The position numbers and the translations under genes are program-made. Below, one piece after another: positions 49,446 to 58,224 of a DNA stretch of 64,000 bases (positions are counted from its first letter, which is position 1; each line of letters opens with the position of its first letter). The notes under the pieces were generated by a model, which was not told the origin of the DNA, ran no database searches, and worked only from the letters and a program-made list of their open reading frames with translations. This DNA comes from Phreatobacter oligotrophus (GTDB taxonomy: Bacteria > Pseudomonadota > Alphaproteobacteria > Rhizobiales > Phreatobacteraceae): the NCBI RefSeq assembly GCF_003046185.1, contig NZ_PZZL01000009.1, positions 124,001 to 188,000 on the forward strand. The letters run 5' to 3'.

Positions 49446-49596
49446 CGTGCTTGGCGAATCCCGATCATTGGCACGGGCTATAGCACGCATTCGGCGGCTT
49501 CATGGCGGCGCGGATGCCGCGACGTGAACGCCTTGTCAACACGCGGCGACCCACACTTGCACCTCAAGACACGAACGTCCCTGGGGAGGGACCACC

Positions 49597-50412
49597 ATGG
49601 GAGACCGCATTCTCGATGCTTTAGGCCGGCGGCTCGCCGGCATTCTCGGAAAGCGCTCGCCCGGCTACGAGCCGACGACGCCGAGCGACCCCAACGCGCT
49701 CGCCTCGACGCTCAGGCCCGGCGACATCCTGCTGGTGGAGGGCGACACGCGCATCTCCGCCGTCATCAAGTACCTGACCCAGTCCACCTGGTCGCATGCC
49801 GCCATGTATGTGGGGCCGATCGCCGGCCGCACGGAGCCCAATGGCGAGCCGCATGTGCTGGTGGAGGCCTATCTCGGTGAGGGCGTGATTTCGGCGCCGC
49901 TGTCGAAGTATCGCGATTTCCACACCCGCATCTGCCGGCCGGTCGGCCTGACCGAAGAGGACCAGTGCCGGGCCTGCGGCTTCATGATCGAGCGCATTGG
50001 CCTCGACTACGACCTGAAGAACATCCTCGACATGCTGCGTTTCCTCATCCCCATGCCTGTGCCGGTGCGCTGGCGTCGGCGGATGATCGCCTTCGGCTCG
50101 GGCGACCCGACGCGTGCCATCTGCTCGACGCTGATCGCCCAGGCCTTCGAACAGGTGCGCTATCCGATCCTGCCGAAGGTCGAGCGTTGCGCCCGTGACG
50201 GCGAACAGCGGGTGCGCGGCAAGGCGGCGCGGCGGGAGATCCTGCACATCCGCCACCACTCCCTCTACGCGCCGCGGGATTTCGACATTTCCCCCTACTT
50301 CGCCATCGTCAAGCCGACCATCCAGCGCGGCTTCAACTACAAGAAGCTGCAGTGGGGAGACCGCCAGCAGGCCTCCCCGCCCACCGCACCGTCGCTGGAG
50401 AGCGTGGCCTGA
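49597..50412 (+). CDS. YiiX/YebB-like permuted NlpC/P60 cysteine hydrolase
   Basis: The 271-residue protein belongs to the circularly permuted papain-like group (YiiX, YaeF, lecithin retinol acyltransferase-like). The catalytic His is His67 in STWSHAAMYVG and the Cys is Cys176 in RAICSTLIAQAF, in the permuted order His before Cys; PGDILLVEGDTRISAVIKYLTQ precedes them. Enzymes of this fold cleave amide bonds in peptidoglycan or lipids. No signal peptide is evident. GGGAGGGACC precedes ATG 49597. Confidence 0.83.
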   Translation: MGDRILDALGRRLAGILGKRSPGYEPTTPSDPNALASTLRPGDILLVEGDTRISAVIKYLTQSTWSHAAMYVGPIAGRTEPNGEPHVLVEAYLGEGVISAPLSKYRDFHTRICRPVGLTEEDQCRACGFMIERIGLDYDLKNILDMLRFLIPMPVPVRWRRRMIAFGSGDPTRAICSTLIAQAFEQVRYPILPKVERCARDGEQRVRGKAARREILHIRHHSLYAPRDFDISPYFAIVKPTIQRGFNYKKLQWGDRQQASPPTAPSLESVA

Positions 50413-50421
50413 GGCTTGGCC

Positions 50422-51084
50422 TCACAGCAGGCCATGCTTGGCGAAGGCCTCCGCCAGCGACATGCCGGCCTCGAGATCGGCGCGCATGCGCCGCTCGCCG
50501 GTGATCTTGCCCATGGCGGTGGAGAGCACGGCCAGGGCTGCCGCGCGCGGCACCACCACGACGCCGTCGACATCGCCGACGATGATGTCGCCGGGGGCGA
50601 TGGCGACCTCGCCGATGCGGATCGGCGTATCCTTCTCCACCATCATGCCGCGATATTGCGTGTCGGCGGGTGACAGGGCGCCGGTGAAGACCGGAAAGCC
50701 CATGGCGCGGATGGCGACGACGTCGCGTGCGGCGCCATCGGTGAGGAAGCCGGCGGCTTCGAGATAGCGGGCGCGGGTCGAGAGCAGTTCGCCCCAGGGG
50801 CCGATGGCGGTGTTGGCGCCGGTCGCCATGACGCAGACCTCGCCGGGCTTCAGGTCGTCGACGAGGGCGATCTCAAGGTCGTAGATGTTCGCGATGCGCT
50901 CGTGGATGACCTTGTAGCTGCCCGTTCGCGCCGGGCCGAACAGCACGGTCCCGTCATCGACAGGGCGGATAGAGGCGGGAAGGATCTGGCGGTGGTAGCC
51001 GTGCTCGTCCAGTGCGTCGCAAACCGGCGCCGAGGCGATGAGCGGTCGCGCCGCGGCGATGATGTCGTCGAAGCTGTCGGTCAT
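50422..51084 (-). CDS. RraA-family protein (HMG/CHA aldolase-like) 2
   Basis: RraA/4-carboxy-4-hydroxy-2-oxoadipate aldolase family, 220 residues. The active-site stretch is GELLSTRARYLEAAGFLTDGAARDVVAI, with the Arg/Asp pair for keto-acid and metal binding, and IAPGDIIVGDVDGVVVVPR is the conserved C-terminal loop. It is not closely similar to the family member at 32130-32939. It is convergent with the cysteine-hydrolase gene and 50 bases downstream of the enoyl-CoA hydratase gene, so it could be part of that minus-strand unit. Confidence 0.83.
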   Translation of the reverse strand: MTDSFDDIIAAARPLIASAPVCDALDEHGYHRQILPASIRPVDDGTVLFGPARTGSYKVIHERIANIYDLEIALVDDLKPGEVCVMATGANTAIGPWGELLSTRARYLEAAGFLTDGAARDVVAIRAMGFPVFTGALSPADTQYRGMMVEKDTPIRIGEVAIAPGDIIVGDVDGVVVVPRAAALAVLSTAMGKITGERRMRADLEAGMSLAEAFAKHGLL

Positions 51085-51134
51085 GGGCGTCCTCCTGATG
51101 TTTTGCCGTCAGGATAGGCGCCCGCGTGGCCCTG

Positions 51135-51896
51135 TCACCCCGCCTTCTTCGCAAGGAAGTTCTTCACGCCTTCCATGAAGGCCGGCTTGACGATCAGGCC
51201 GACCTGCGTCTCCCGCTCGGCGTCGAGCTGGGTGGCAAGGTCGTTCGTCTCGGCCTTGTCCATCAGCCGGCGGATTTCGAAGAACGCCTCCGCCGAACCA
51301 CGGCCGAGACGGGTGGCGAGGGCCCGCGCCGTCGGCATGCACTGCTCGTCGTCGACACAGGTCCAGACGAGGCCCCAGTCGGCCGCGGTTTGCGCCGGCA
51401 GCTTGTCGCCGAGCAGGGCCAGGGCCCGGGCGCGGGCGCGGCCGATGGCGCGCGGCAGGAACCATGTCACGCCGAGATCCGGCACGAGGCCGAGCTGCGG
51501 TCCGAAGGTCAGCACGAAGGAGGCCGATCGGGCCGCGACCGCGATGTCGCAGACAAGAGCCAGTCCGACGCCGGCGCCCGCCGCGACGCCGTTGATGGCC
51601 GCGACCGTCGGCTTCGGGAAATCATCGATGGCGAGGATGAGCGGATTGAACAGGTCGCGCATGGAGGCGTTGACGCCCTCGCCGGTCGGGGCGAGCCCGC
51701 CCGCGAGATCGGCCCCGGCGCAGAAGCCGCGACCATTGCCGGTGATCACCAATGCCTTCACGGCCGGATCGACCCGCGCCGCGGCGATGGACGTCAGCGC
51801 CCCGTTCACCAGCGCGTCGTTGAAGGCGTTCAGCCGCTCGGGCCGGTTCAGCGTGAGGGTGGCGATGCCCTCGGAGACCTCATAGGTGATGGCCAT
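51135..51896 (-). CDS. Enoyl-CoA hydratase/isomerase family protein
   Basis: Crotonase-fold enzyme of 253 residues. The oxyanion-hole segments are GNGRGFCAGADLAGG and NGVAAGAGVGLALVCDIAVAA. The position of the catalytic Glu is taken by PQLGLVPDLGVTWFLPR, the form found in PaaG-like isomerases that use Asp. The gene lies three bases after the AMACR-like gene upstream, so the two proteins probably act in sequence on a methyl-branched or aryl acyl-CoA. Confidence 0.87.
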   Translation of the reverse strand: MAITYEVSEGIATLTLNRPERLNAFNDALVNGALTSIAAARVDPAVKALVITGNGRGFCAGADLAGGLAPTGEGVNASMRDLFNPLILAIDDFPKPTVAAINGVAAGAGVGLALVCDIAVAARSASFVLTFGPQLGLVPDLGVTWFLPRAIGRARARALALLGDKLPAQTAADWGLVWTCVDDEQCMPTARALATRLGRGSAEAFFEIRRLMDKAETNDLATQLDAERETQVGLIVKPAFMEGVKNFLAKKAG

Positions 51897-51899
51897 CGG

Positions 51900-53045
51900 T
51901 CAGGTCCTTTCTGCCACCAGCCCGGAGGCGAGGGCGGCGTCGATCTCGGCGGCGGACAGGCCGGCCTCTGTGAGGATGGCGCGGCTCTCCGCGCCTGGTC
52001 CGCGCGCGTGGGGTGCGACCTCGGTCGCCGTGACGGAGAAGCGCGGCGCCGGCTTCGGCACCGGGCCGGTCGGCGTCGCGACGAAGGTGCCGCGGGCGAT
52101 GTTGTGCGGATGGGTCGCAGCCTCGCGCGGATCGAGGACGGGCGCGTAGCAGATCTCCCGGCCGTCGAGCAGGGCGGACCATTCGTCGCGCGTCTTGGAG
52201 CGGAACGTGTCGGCGATGGCGCGGCGCAGGTCCGGCCACATGGCCTTGTCCCATTGCTTGGCAAAACGCGGGTCGGTCAGCCCGAGGCCCTTCAGCAATT
52301 CGGCATAGAACTGCGGCTCCAGAGAGCCGATCGAGACATATTTGCCGTCGGCGGTGTCATAGACGCCGTAGAAGGGCGCGCCACCGTCGAGCATGTTGGC
52401 CTCGCGCGCCACCTTCCAGGTGCCGGCATTGATCATCCCGAAGATCATCGTGCCGAGGACGGCAGCTCCGTCCACCATGGCAGCATCGACCACCTGGCCC
52501 TTGCCGGTCGCCTTGGCGCTGTAGAGCGCTGCGACGATACCGAGCGCCAGCATCATGCCGCCGCCGCCGAAATCAGCGGCGAGGTTCAAGGGCGGTACGG
52601 GCGGGCGGTCGGCGGGCCCCAGCGGCCAGAGCATGCCGGAGAGCGCGAGATAGTTGATGTCGTGGCCCGGAGCGGGGCCATAGGGCCCCTCCTGGCCCCA
52701 GCCGGTCATGCGGCCATAGACAAGCCGCGGATTGGCCGTCAGGCACACGTCCGGCCCGAGGCCGAGGCGTTCCATGACGCCCGGCCGGAAGCCTTCCACC
52801 AGCGCATCGGCGCGGGCGATGATCTTCAGCACGAGATCGGCGGCGCCCGGCGCCTTGAGGTTCACGGCGATGGAACGGCGGCCGCGGCCGAGCGCGTCAC
52901 CGGCGTTCCAGGCCGCCTTGCCGGCACGGTCGATGCGGATGATGTCGGCACCGAGATCGGCCAGCATCATGGCGCAGAAGGGTCCGGGTCCAAGACCCTG
53001 GAATTCCACGATGGTCACGCCGGCAAGCGGCCCCGTCCTCGTCAC
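51900..53045 (-). CDS. Alpha-methylacyl-CoA racemase (CaiB/BaiF family)
   Basis: CaiB/BaiF fold protein of 381 residues in the alpha-methylacyl-CoA racemase subgroup. Characteristic blocks are GRGRRSIAVNLK, EGFRPGVMERLGLGP, GRMTGWGQEGPY, GHDINYLALSG with the catalytic His, and AADFGGGGMMLALGI with the catalytic Asp. It inverts the 2-methyl centre of acyl-CoA thioesters so that beta-oxidation can proceed. It is the first gene of the pair with the crotonase-fold protein, and is divergent from the thioredoxin-TPR gene. Confidence 0.9.
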   Translation of the reverse strand: MTRTGPLAGVTIVEFQGLGPGPFCAMMLADLGADIIRIDRAGKAAWNAGDALGRGRRSIAVNLKAPGAADLVLKIIARADALVEGFRPGVMERLGLGPDVCLTANPRLVYGRMTGWGQEGPYGPAPGHDINYLALSGMLWPLGPADRPPVPPLNLAADFGGGGMMLALGIVAALYSAKATGKGQVVDAAMVDGAAVLGTMIFGMINAGTWKVAREANMLDGGAPFYGVYDTADGKYVSIGSLEPQFYAELLKGLGLTDPRFAKQWDKAMWPDLRRAIADTFRSKTRDEWSALLDGREICYAPVLDPREAATHPHNIARGTFVATPTGPVPKPAPRFSVTATEVAPHARGPGAESRAILTEAGLSAAEIDAALASGLVAERT

Positions 53046-53274
53046 GTTGTCCTCCCGACCGGTCTGCCGCCGTCCTGTTCTATCGGGAACGCTAAAGGCG
53101 GCCTCCTCGCAGTCAAGGCGAGGCCGACCGGCCGTCTGGCCGATGCCGAAGGGCGGAGAGCCGCAGGGTCAGCGCGTACTTCGGCGTTGCATTTTGTGGC
53201 CGAGCGGCCATCTATGCGGCGACGATTGATAACGACCGTGCGCGGCGAGCATCCGCCGCGCCAGGGAGATCCAC

Positions 53275-54261
53275 ATGAGCGGCAATGGCGGCGCCAAGTT
53301 CGGCGCATCTTTCGGCGGATCCTTCGGGGGCGGCTTCGGCGGCGCGCCCCAGCCCCCGGCTGCGGCCCCCGCTCCCGCTGCGGCTCCGGCCGGCGACCTC
53401 ATCAAGGACACCACGACCCGCGACTTCGTGAAGGACGTGCTGGAGGAATCGAAGAAGCAGCCGGTTCTCGTCGATTTCTGGGCCACCTGGTGTGGCCCCT
53501 GCAAGCAGCTCACCCCCGTTCTCGAGAAGGTCGTCCAGTCCTTCAAGGGCAAGGTGAAGCTGGTGAAGATGGACATCGACAAGCACCCGGAGATCGCCGG
53601 GCAGCTCGGCATCCAGTCGATCCCGGCGGTGATTGCCTTCGACAAGGGCCAGGGCATCGACGGTTTCATGGGCGCCCTGCCCGAAGGCCAGGTGAAGGCC
53701 TTCATCGAGAAGCTGGTGGGCGGCAAGGTGAGCCCCGACCTCGCCGAGGCGTTGGCCGCTGCCGATGCGGCCCTCGTCGAGGGCAATGCCGCCGGCGCGG
53801 CGCAGGTCTATGCCCAGGTCCTCGGCGTCGAGCCGGACAATCTCCATGCGCTGGCGGGCCTTGCCCGCTGTGCCATCGAGACCGGCGACCTCGAGCAGGC
53901 CAGGGCCATCCTCGCCGAGGTGCCGGCCGACAAGGCGAATGACAAGGCGGTGGCGGCGGCCCGCGCAGCGCTGGAACTCGCCGAGCAGGCGGCCGATCTC
54001 GGTCCCATCCACGAGTTCGAGCATCGCCTCGCCCAGGACCCGGCCGACCACCAGGCCCGCTTCGACCTCGCCGTGGCGCTCAATGCCAAGGGCAAGCGCG
54101 AGGAGGCGACCGACCACCTGCTCGAAATCTTTCGCCGCGACCGGACCTGGAACGAGGATGGCGCGCGCAAGCAGCTGGTGCAGTTCTTCGAGGCCTGGGG
54201 CCCGATGGACGAGGCCACCATTGCCGGCCGCCGCAAGCTCTCCTCGCTGCTCTTCCGCTGA
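53275..54261 (+). CDS. Thioredoxin-TPR co-chaperone (CnoX/YbbN-like)
   Basis: The 328-residue cytoplasmic protein has a flexible Gly/Pro/Ala N-terminal tail (1-40), a thioredoxin domain (about 41-150) with an intact WCGPC site at residues 72-76, and a C-terminal TPR-like region (about 155-328). This is the CnoX/YbbN architecture; E. coli YbbN has an altered site while the CXXC form retained here can also reduce or hold oxidised clients. It works with DnaK and GroEL under oxidative stress. A terminator follows. Confidence 0.88.
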   Translation: MSGNGGAKFGASFGGSFGGGFGGAPQPPAAAPAPAAAPAGDLIKDTTTRDFVKDVLEESKKQPVLVDFWATWCGPCKQLTPVLEKVVQSFKGKVKLVKMDIDKHPEIAGQLGIQSIPAVIAFDKGQGIDGFMGALPEGQVKAFIEKLVGGKVSPDLAEALAAADAALVEGNAAGAAQVYAQVLGVEPDNLHALAGLARCAIETGDLEQARAILAEVPADKANDKAVAAARAALELAEQAADLGPIHEFEHRLAQDPADHQARFDLAVALNAKGKREEATDHLLEIFRRDRTWNEDGARKQLVQFFEAWGPMDEATIAGRRKLSSLLFR

Positions 54262-54282
54262 CGAGCGCATCCCGGGAACGAC

Positions 54283-54311
54283 AAAGGGCCGGCTCCGAGC
54301 CGGCCTTTTTT
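54283..54311 (+). terminator. Rho-independent terminator of thioredoxin-TPR gene
   Basis: GGCCGGC (54287-54293) pairs with GCCGGCC (54299-54305) around a 5-base loop, extended by A-T pairs, and is followed by six Ts (54306-54311). It ends 20 bases before the convergent metC stop. Confidence 0.92.
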
Positions 54312-54330
54312 GTGTCGCGGGTGACGTGGC

Positions 54331-55494
54331 TCAGGCGTTCGCCGCCCTGAGCGCCCGGTCGATGTCGGCGTAGAGATCGTCCACCGCCTCGAGGCCGACC
54401 GACATGCGCAGGAGGTCGGTCGGGCAGGGCGAGCCGGCCCCCTCGATCGAGGCACGGTGCTCGATGAGGCTCTCGACGCCGCCGAGCGAGGTGGCGCGCT
54501 TCCACAGTTCGACGCGGGCGGCGGCCGAGATCGCCGCCTGCTCGCCGGCCTTCACGCGGATCGACAGCATGCCGCCGAAGCCGCCGGTCATCTGCCGCGC
54601 CGCCAGCGCATGCTGGGGATGGGAGGTGAGGCCGGGATAGAGCACCTCGCCGACCATGGGATGGGCAGCGAGTTTCTCGGCGAGCGCCAGCGCCGCCTTC
54701 ACCTGCGCCTCGACACGCACATGCAGCGTGCGCATGCCGCGCATCAGCAGGAAGGCCTCGAAGGGCCCGAGGATCTGGCCGTGCATGGAGCGCACGCGGC
54801 GCACCCTGGCCCAGAACTCGTTCGCCTCGCGGGTGACGAGGGCGCCCGCCACCACGTCGGAGTGGCCGTTCAGGTACTTCGTCGCGGCATGCATGACGAT
54901 GTCGGCGCCGAGCGCCAGCGGCCGCGTCAGCACGGGTGTCGCGACGGTGGAATCGACCGCGCAGATGGCCCCCGCCGCATGGGCGATCTCGGAGATCGCA
55001 GCAATGTCCGAGACTGTCCAGAGCGGGTTCGACGGCGTCTCGAGCCAGACGAGCTTCGTCTTGCCCGGCACAACGGCCGCCTTGACCGCGGCCAGGTCGG
55101 CCGTGTCGACGAAGGTCGTCGTGTAGCCATAGGTCGGGGCGTCGTTGATCAGCCAGTTGCGCAGCGCCCAGTACATGACCGTCGGCGCGACGATATGTGC
55201 GCCCGCCGGCAGCGCCATGACGAGGGCGGTCGCCGCCGACATGCCGGAGCCCAGCAGCATGGCCTCGGCGCCCTCTTCGAGTGCGGTCAGCACCGCCTCG
55301 CACTGGCGCACCGTCTGGTTGTCCGGGCGGCCATAGACGAAGCCATTGCGATACTGGTTGTCGGGATCGCGGATGAAGGTGGTCGCCACATGGATCGGCG
55401 TCACGACCGCATGGGTCTCCGCCTCCTCCCAGCCGAGAGCCTGGGCGGCGAGGGTGCGCGGCGCGAGGCCGTTGGTCGGAGGCTTGGCGGACAT
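54331..55494 (-). CDS. metC: Cystathionine beta-lyase / trans-sulfuration PLP enzyme
   Basis: Cys/Met-metabolism PLP enzyme of 387 residues. The Schiff-base Lys is Lys206 in HAATKYLNGHSD, with the family motifs VYGRPDNQTVRQCE, LGSGMSAAT and the C-terminal SLGGVESLIEHRAS. The overall pattern is that of cystathionine beta-lyase and the related gamma-synthase; the two cannot be told apart with certainty. It is monocistronic and convergent with the thioredoxin-TPR gene. Confidence 0.85.
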   Translation of the reverse strand: MSAKPPTNGLAPRTLAAQALGWEEAETHAVVTPIHVATTFIRDPDNQYRNGFVYGRPDNQTVRQCEAVLTALEEGAEAMLLGSGMSAATALVMALPAGAHIVAPTVMYWALRNWLINDAPTYGYTTTFVDTADLAAVKAAVVPGKTKLVWLETPSNPLWTVSDIAAISEIAHAAGAICAVDSTVATPVLTRPLALGADIVMHAATKYLNGHSDVVAGALVTREANEFWARVRRVRSMHGQILGPFEAFLLMRGMRTLHVRVEAQVKAALALAEKLAAHPMVGEVLYPGLTSHPQHALAARQMTGGFGGMLSIRVKAGEQAAISAAARVELWKRATSLGGVESLIEHRASIEGAGSPCPTDLLRMSVGLEAVDDLYADIDRALRAANA

Positions 55495-55638
55495 GCGGGA
55501 TCCTCTGGAGGGCGGAGGGCAGGGCGCGGCGGGACCGCGCTTCCATCATCCGCAACTACAACTCTCATATGATGGAATCAAGCGCGCCGAGCCGCGCGGG
55601 CCATGGCGGGGCGGGATGCGGCGCGCTACCTTCGCACC

Positions 55639-56370
55639 ATGTTCCTCCCCCTCGCCGACAACAACCCCTATCGTCGCATCGCCCAGCCCTATGTGACCTT
55701 CACACTGATTGGGCTGAACGTGGCGATCTTCCTGCTCACCACCGGCTTCGTGCCGGCAGAGAGCGCCCAGGCCAATGCGCTGGGGCTGGGGCTGATCCCG
55801 GCGATCTTCACCGACGGGGCGATGCTGGCTCCGAATCTGCAGGTGGTGCCCTCCTGGGCGACCTGGCTCACCTACATGTTCATGCACGCCGGCTGGATGC
55901 ATCTCATCGGCAACATGCTGTTCCTCTGGGTCTTCGCCGACAATGTCGAAGATGCCATGGGCCATGCGCGCTTCCTCGCCTTCTATCTCATCTGCGGCCT
56001 GTTCGGCGGGGCGGTCCACCTTTTCGTCAATGCCGGCTCGCAGGCCCCGCTGGTCGGCGCCTCCGGCGCCATTTCCGGCGTCCTCGCCGCCTATCTGCTG
56101 CTCTTCCCGCGGGTGCGTGTCTTCGGACTCGTCTTCAACATCATCCCGCTGTCCATCCCCGTCTGGCTGGCGCTGGGCACCTGGGTGGTGCTGCAGATCG
56201 TCCATCTCGTCACCTCCCACGGCGGCGCAACGGCCTGGTGGGCCCATGTCGGCGGGCTCGTCGCCGGTGCGGCACTGGTCGGTGTGATGAAGCAGCGCGA
56301 CGCGCAGCTCTTCAGCCACGAGCGCGTCCTCGCGGTGACCGTGCCGCGCATCCCGCTGCGTCGGTCGTGA
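55639..56370 (+). CDS. Rhomboid-family intramembrane serine protease
   Basis: Membrane protease of 243 residues with about six spans. The catalytic Ser142 lies in VGASGAISG and His203 in WWAHVGG; HAGWMHLIGNMLFLWVF is the conserved loop 1 region. The start at 55639 gives MFLPLADNNPYR, the usual N-terminus of this alphaproteobacterial subgroup; an ATG at 55603 would add 12 residues. Substrates are unknown. It is followed by an EcfG-type promoter. Confidence 0.9.
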   Translation: MFLPLADNNPYRRIAQPYVTFTLIGLNVAIFLLTTGFVPAESAQANALGLGLIPAIFTDGAMLAPNLQVVPSWATWLTYMFMHAGWMHLIGNMLFLWVFADNVEDAMGHARFLAFYLICGLFGGAVHLFVNAGSQAPLVGASGAISGVLAAYLLLFPRVRVFGLVFNIIPLSIPVWLALGTWVVLQIVHLVTSHGGATAWWAHVGGLVAGAALVGVMKQRDAQLFSHERVLAVTVPRIPLRRS

Positions 56371-56410
56371 CGCGGTTTTGCCTCGCCGGGGCCTTTGGCC
56401 TACAGAGCGT

Positions 56411-56435
56411 GGAACAGAAGGCCATCCGGCGCGTT
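56411..56435 (+). promoter_or_regulatory. EcfG-type promoter (GGAAC-N16-CGTT)
   Basis: GGAAC at 56411-56415 and CGTT at 56432-56435, 16 bases apart, match the EcfG consensus exactly and do not fall in a hairpin. Transcription would begin near 56443, about 15 bases before the small frame at 56458 and upstream of the SH3-like gene. Confidence 0.65.
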
Positions 56436-56457
56436 CGCGATTCGCGGGGGGACCATC

Positions 56458-56589
56458 ATGACGAGTGCTAGGGACGCGGTGCGGCCGGTCCGACCGGACA
56501 GGCGGCGACTTTTTGCCACGCTTCGGCCCGAAGGTCGCCCTCACGGCTTCGCACAGATCGCAACGACCGGCGTCGCGATGACGGCCTGA
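56458..56589 (+). CDS. 43-residue basic peptide, hypothetical
   Basis: No family is recognised. ATG 56458 is preceded by GGGGGGA and the frame runs 43 codons to TGA 56587. The product is Arg-rich (RPDRRRLFATLRPEGRPHG). It lies directly behind an EcfG-type promoter and 17 bases before the larger gene, so it may be a leader peptide or a real small stress protein. Codon usage is mixed, and a non-coding leader cannot be excluded. Confidence 0.35.
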   Translation: MTSARDAVRPVRPDRRRLFATLRPEGRPHGFAQIATTGVAMTA

Positions 56590-56606
56590 ACCGGGATCGC
56601 ATTGCC

Positions 56607-57554
56607 TTGGACGTCGCCCCGCTCGTCTCCGCCTATCGCTACCGCTTCCATGTGCTCGATGCCTATGGCGCGCGCACCGGTGGCCTCGCGCGTCCGGCGG
56701 CGACCATCGAGGAGGCGCTGCGCCGGGCCGCCGCCGAGCTGAAGCTCGTCGCCGACCCGCCGGGCCAGTTGAAGCGTCTCGCCCATCGCATCAATGCCGA
56801 GACCCGCGCCGCCCTGCGCGATGTCATCGCCCGGGCCGAGAACGACCTCGCCATCGCCATCACCCGCTTCGGCACGGAGATCGGCGCGCCGCCGACCGGC
56901 CCGCATATCGACCTGCGTGCCACCCTGGACGGGCTCGACAGGGCCTATCGGGCCTTCGATCCGGCACCCCACGATTTTGACGGCTGGTATGACCAGCTCG
57001 ACGCGCAGATTGCCCATCTCGCCGCCCTGCTCCAGCTCGAGAAGGACCTCGATGCCGCCCGCGGCGGCAGCTCGATCCGCGTTCCCGACCGCGGGCCGCG
57101 GCGCCTCCGCTGGATCCTCGTCGTTCTGGCCGTCGCCGCCGTGGCGGCGCTCGCCGTCGCCGGGCTGATGACCTTCGTCAGGCCGGGCGGCGACGGCGCG
57201 GCGCCCGAACCGCAGGTGGCCGCGCCCGAGCAGCCCCGGCGCGTCCGCACCGTGCCCATCACTGTCGCGCCGACGCCCGCTGTCGACGCGCCGCCGGTCC
57301 CCACACCCCAGGCGACCGTCTGCCGCATCTTCGAACTGGAGGTTGGTCCGGAGGGCGCCAATCTCGTGGACGCCCCGCTCGGCGGGCAGCCGGTGGCGCG
57401 CCTGCCGGCCGGCGAGCGGGTGAGCCTGCGCCAGGTCGTGGAACTCGGGCCGGCGCGTCTTGTCGAGGTGGAAGTGCCGGCGCGCAACGCCCGCGGCTTC
57501 ATCGCCGAGCGCGAGCTTCGCCTGCCGGTGATGGCCTGGACCTGCGACCGCTGA
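56607..57554 (+). CDS. Single-pass membrane protein with C-terminal SH3-like domain
   Basis: No named family is recognised for the N-terminal half. The 315-residue product has a soluble helical region (1-165) of unknown type, one membrane span (about 172-193, LRWILVVLAVAAVAALAVAG), a Pro-rich linker, and a C-terminal bacterial SH3-like domain (about 230-310; PLGGQPVARLPAGERVSLRQVV and GFIAEREL). SH3-like domains on the outside of the membrane often bind cell-wall peptides. The start TTG 56607 lacks a good ribosome-binding site and is tentative. Position after an EcfG-type promoter suggests a stress role. Confidence 0.65.
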   Translation: MDVAPLVSAYRYRFHVLDAYGARTGGLARPAATIEEALRRAAAELKLVADPPGQLKRLAHRINAETRAALRDVIARAENDLAIAITRFGTEIGAPPTGPHIDLRATLDGLDRAYRAFDPAPHDFDGWYDQLDAQIAHLAALLQLEKDLDAARGGSSIRVPDRGPRRLRWILVVLAVAAVAALAVAGLMTFVRPGGDGAAPEPQVAAPEQPRRVRTVPITVAPTPAVDAPPVPTPQATVCRIFELEVGPEGANLVDAPLGGQPVARLPAGERVSLRQVVELGPARLVEVEVPARNARGFIAERELRLPVMAWTCDR

Positions 57555-57857
57555 TCAGATTCCGGCGATGGCATCCATCGCTTTGGCCAGCGCGACATCC
57601 TTCTCGGTCAGGCCACCGGCATCGTGGGTGGAGAGCGTCACCTCAACGGTGCGATAGACATTGAACCATTCGGGATGGTGGTCCATCCGCTCGGCCACCA
57701 GCGCGACGCGGCTCATGAAGCCCCAGGCCTCCGAGAAGTCGCGGAACGCGAAGCGGCGCGTGATGGCGTCGCGGCCCTCGGTCTCGATCCAGCCGTGCAG
57801 CGACGCCAGCGCCGCCCGGCGCTCGTCGTCGGTCAGTCTCTTCATGGTTCGCGCCAT
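57555..57857 (-). CDS. phhB: 4a-hydroxytetrahydrobiopterin dehydratase (PhhB/PCD)
   Basis: Pterin-4a-carbinolamine dehydratase of 100 residues. The signature [10 protein letters not shown] at 59-68 (His60, His61, Glu63) and His78 in STHDAGG form the active site. It regenerates the pterin cofactor used by phenylalanine hydroxylase, which is not encoded here. ATG 57857 follows GAGGGCCGC; the frame stays open upstream but the extension is not family-like. It is adjacent to and convergent with the SH3-like gene. Confidence 0.93.
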   Translation of the reverse strand: MARTMKRLTDDERRAALASLHGWIETEGRDAITRRFAFRDFSEAWGFMSRVALVAERMDHHPEWFNVYRTVEVTLSTHDAGGLTEKDVALAKAMDAIAGI

Positions 57858-57930
57858 GCGGCCCTCGTCGTTCTGTCTGCAGTCCGGATCTAGGTCGCGC
57901 GCGACCACTGGCAAGCGGTGGCGCGGAAAC

Positions 57931-57961
57931 GAAAACGGGCCGGCGCCTGAAGCGCCGGCCC
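57931..57961 (-). terminator. Rho-independent terminator
   Basis: On the minus strand a perfect 10-bp stem (57952-57961 with 57937-57946, loop of five) is followed by GTTTTC. It separates whatever is transcribed from the 58-kb side from phhB. Confidence 0.7.
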
Positions 57962-58133
57962 GCACGTTCGCGTCGGAGGGGATGACCGAACGTTTCGCCA
58001 TCGGGGGACCCGATGGGCTCGTCCCGTTCGTGCACCCCGGGGGGCTGGGGGGCTGAAGAGTCCGGGGCGGCGCGAGCCGGGGAACGAGGCAACAGCCTGA
58101 ACGTCGTCCCCGCTCTTGGCCCCACGGGGGCCG
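57931..58133 (-). ncRNA. Possible structured small RNA with terminator
   Basis: No gene is seen in 57858-58224 (367 bases), but the minus strand can fold into a series of stems: 58127-58132/58118-58123, 58009-58016/57998-58005, 57987-57992/57965-57970, then a 10-bp GC stem 57952-57961/57937-57946 followed by GTTTTC. The last looks like a terminator 250 bases beyond the ProX-like gene and 80 upstream of phhB. It may end a stable small RNA or a long 3' UTR. No known RNA class was recognised. Confidence 0.3.
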
Positions 58134-58224
58134 AATTGGGGCGGTAGCATGGCATGTCTCACCGCCGCGTGATCGGATGTTTCTGTCGCGCGGCGAGGCG
58201 GCATCGCCAAGAAAGCTGCGGACC

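Noticed and set aside
53086-53090. GGAAC upstream of the thioredoxin-TPR gene as an EcfG promoter
   Set aside because: No CGTT or TT occurs at 16-19 bases downstream, and the site is about 185 bases from the gene.
58009-58140. SRP RNA, 6S RNA or RNase P RNA in the gene-free stretch
   Set aside because: None of the conserved core sequences of these RNAs was found; only generic hairpins are visible.
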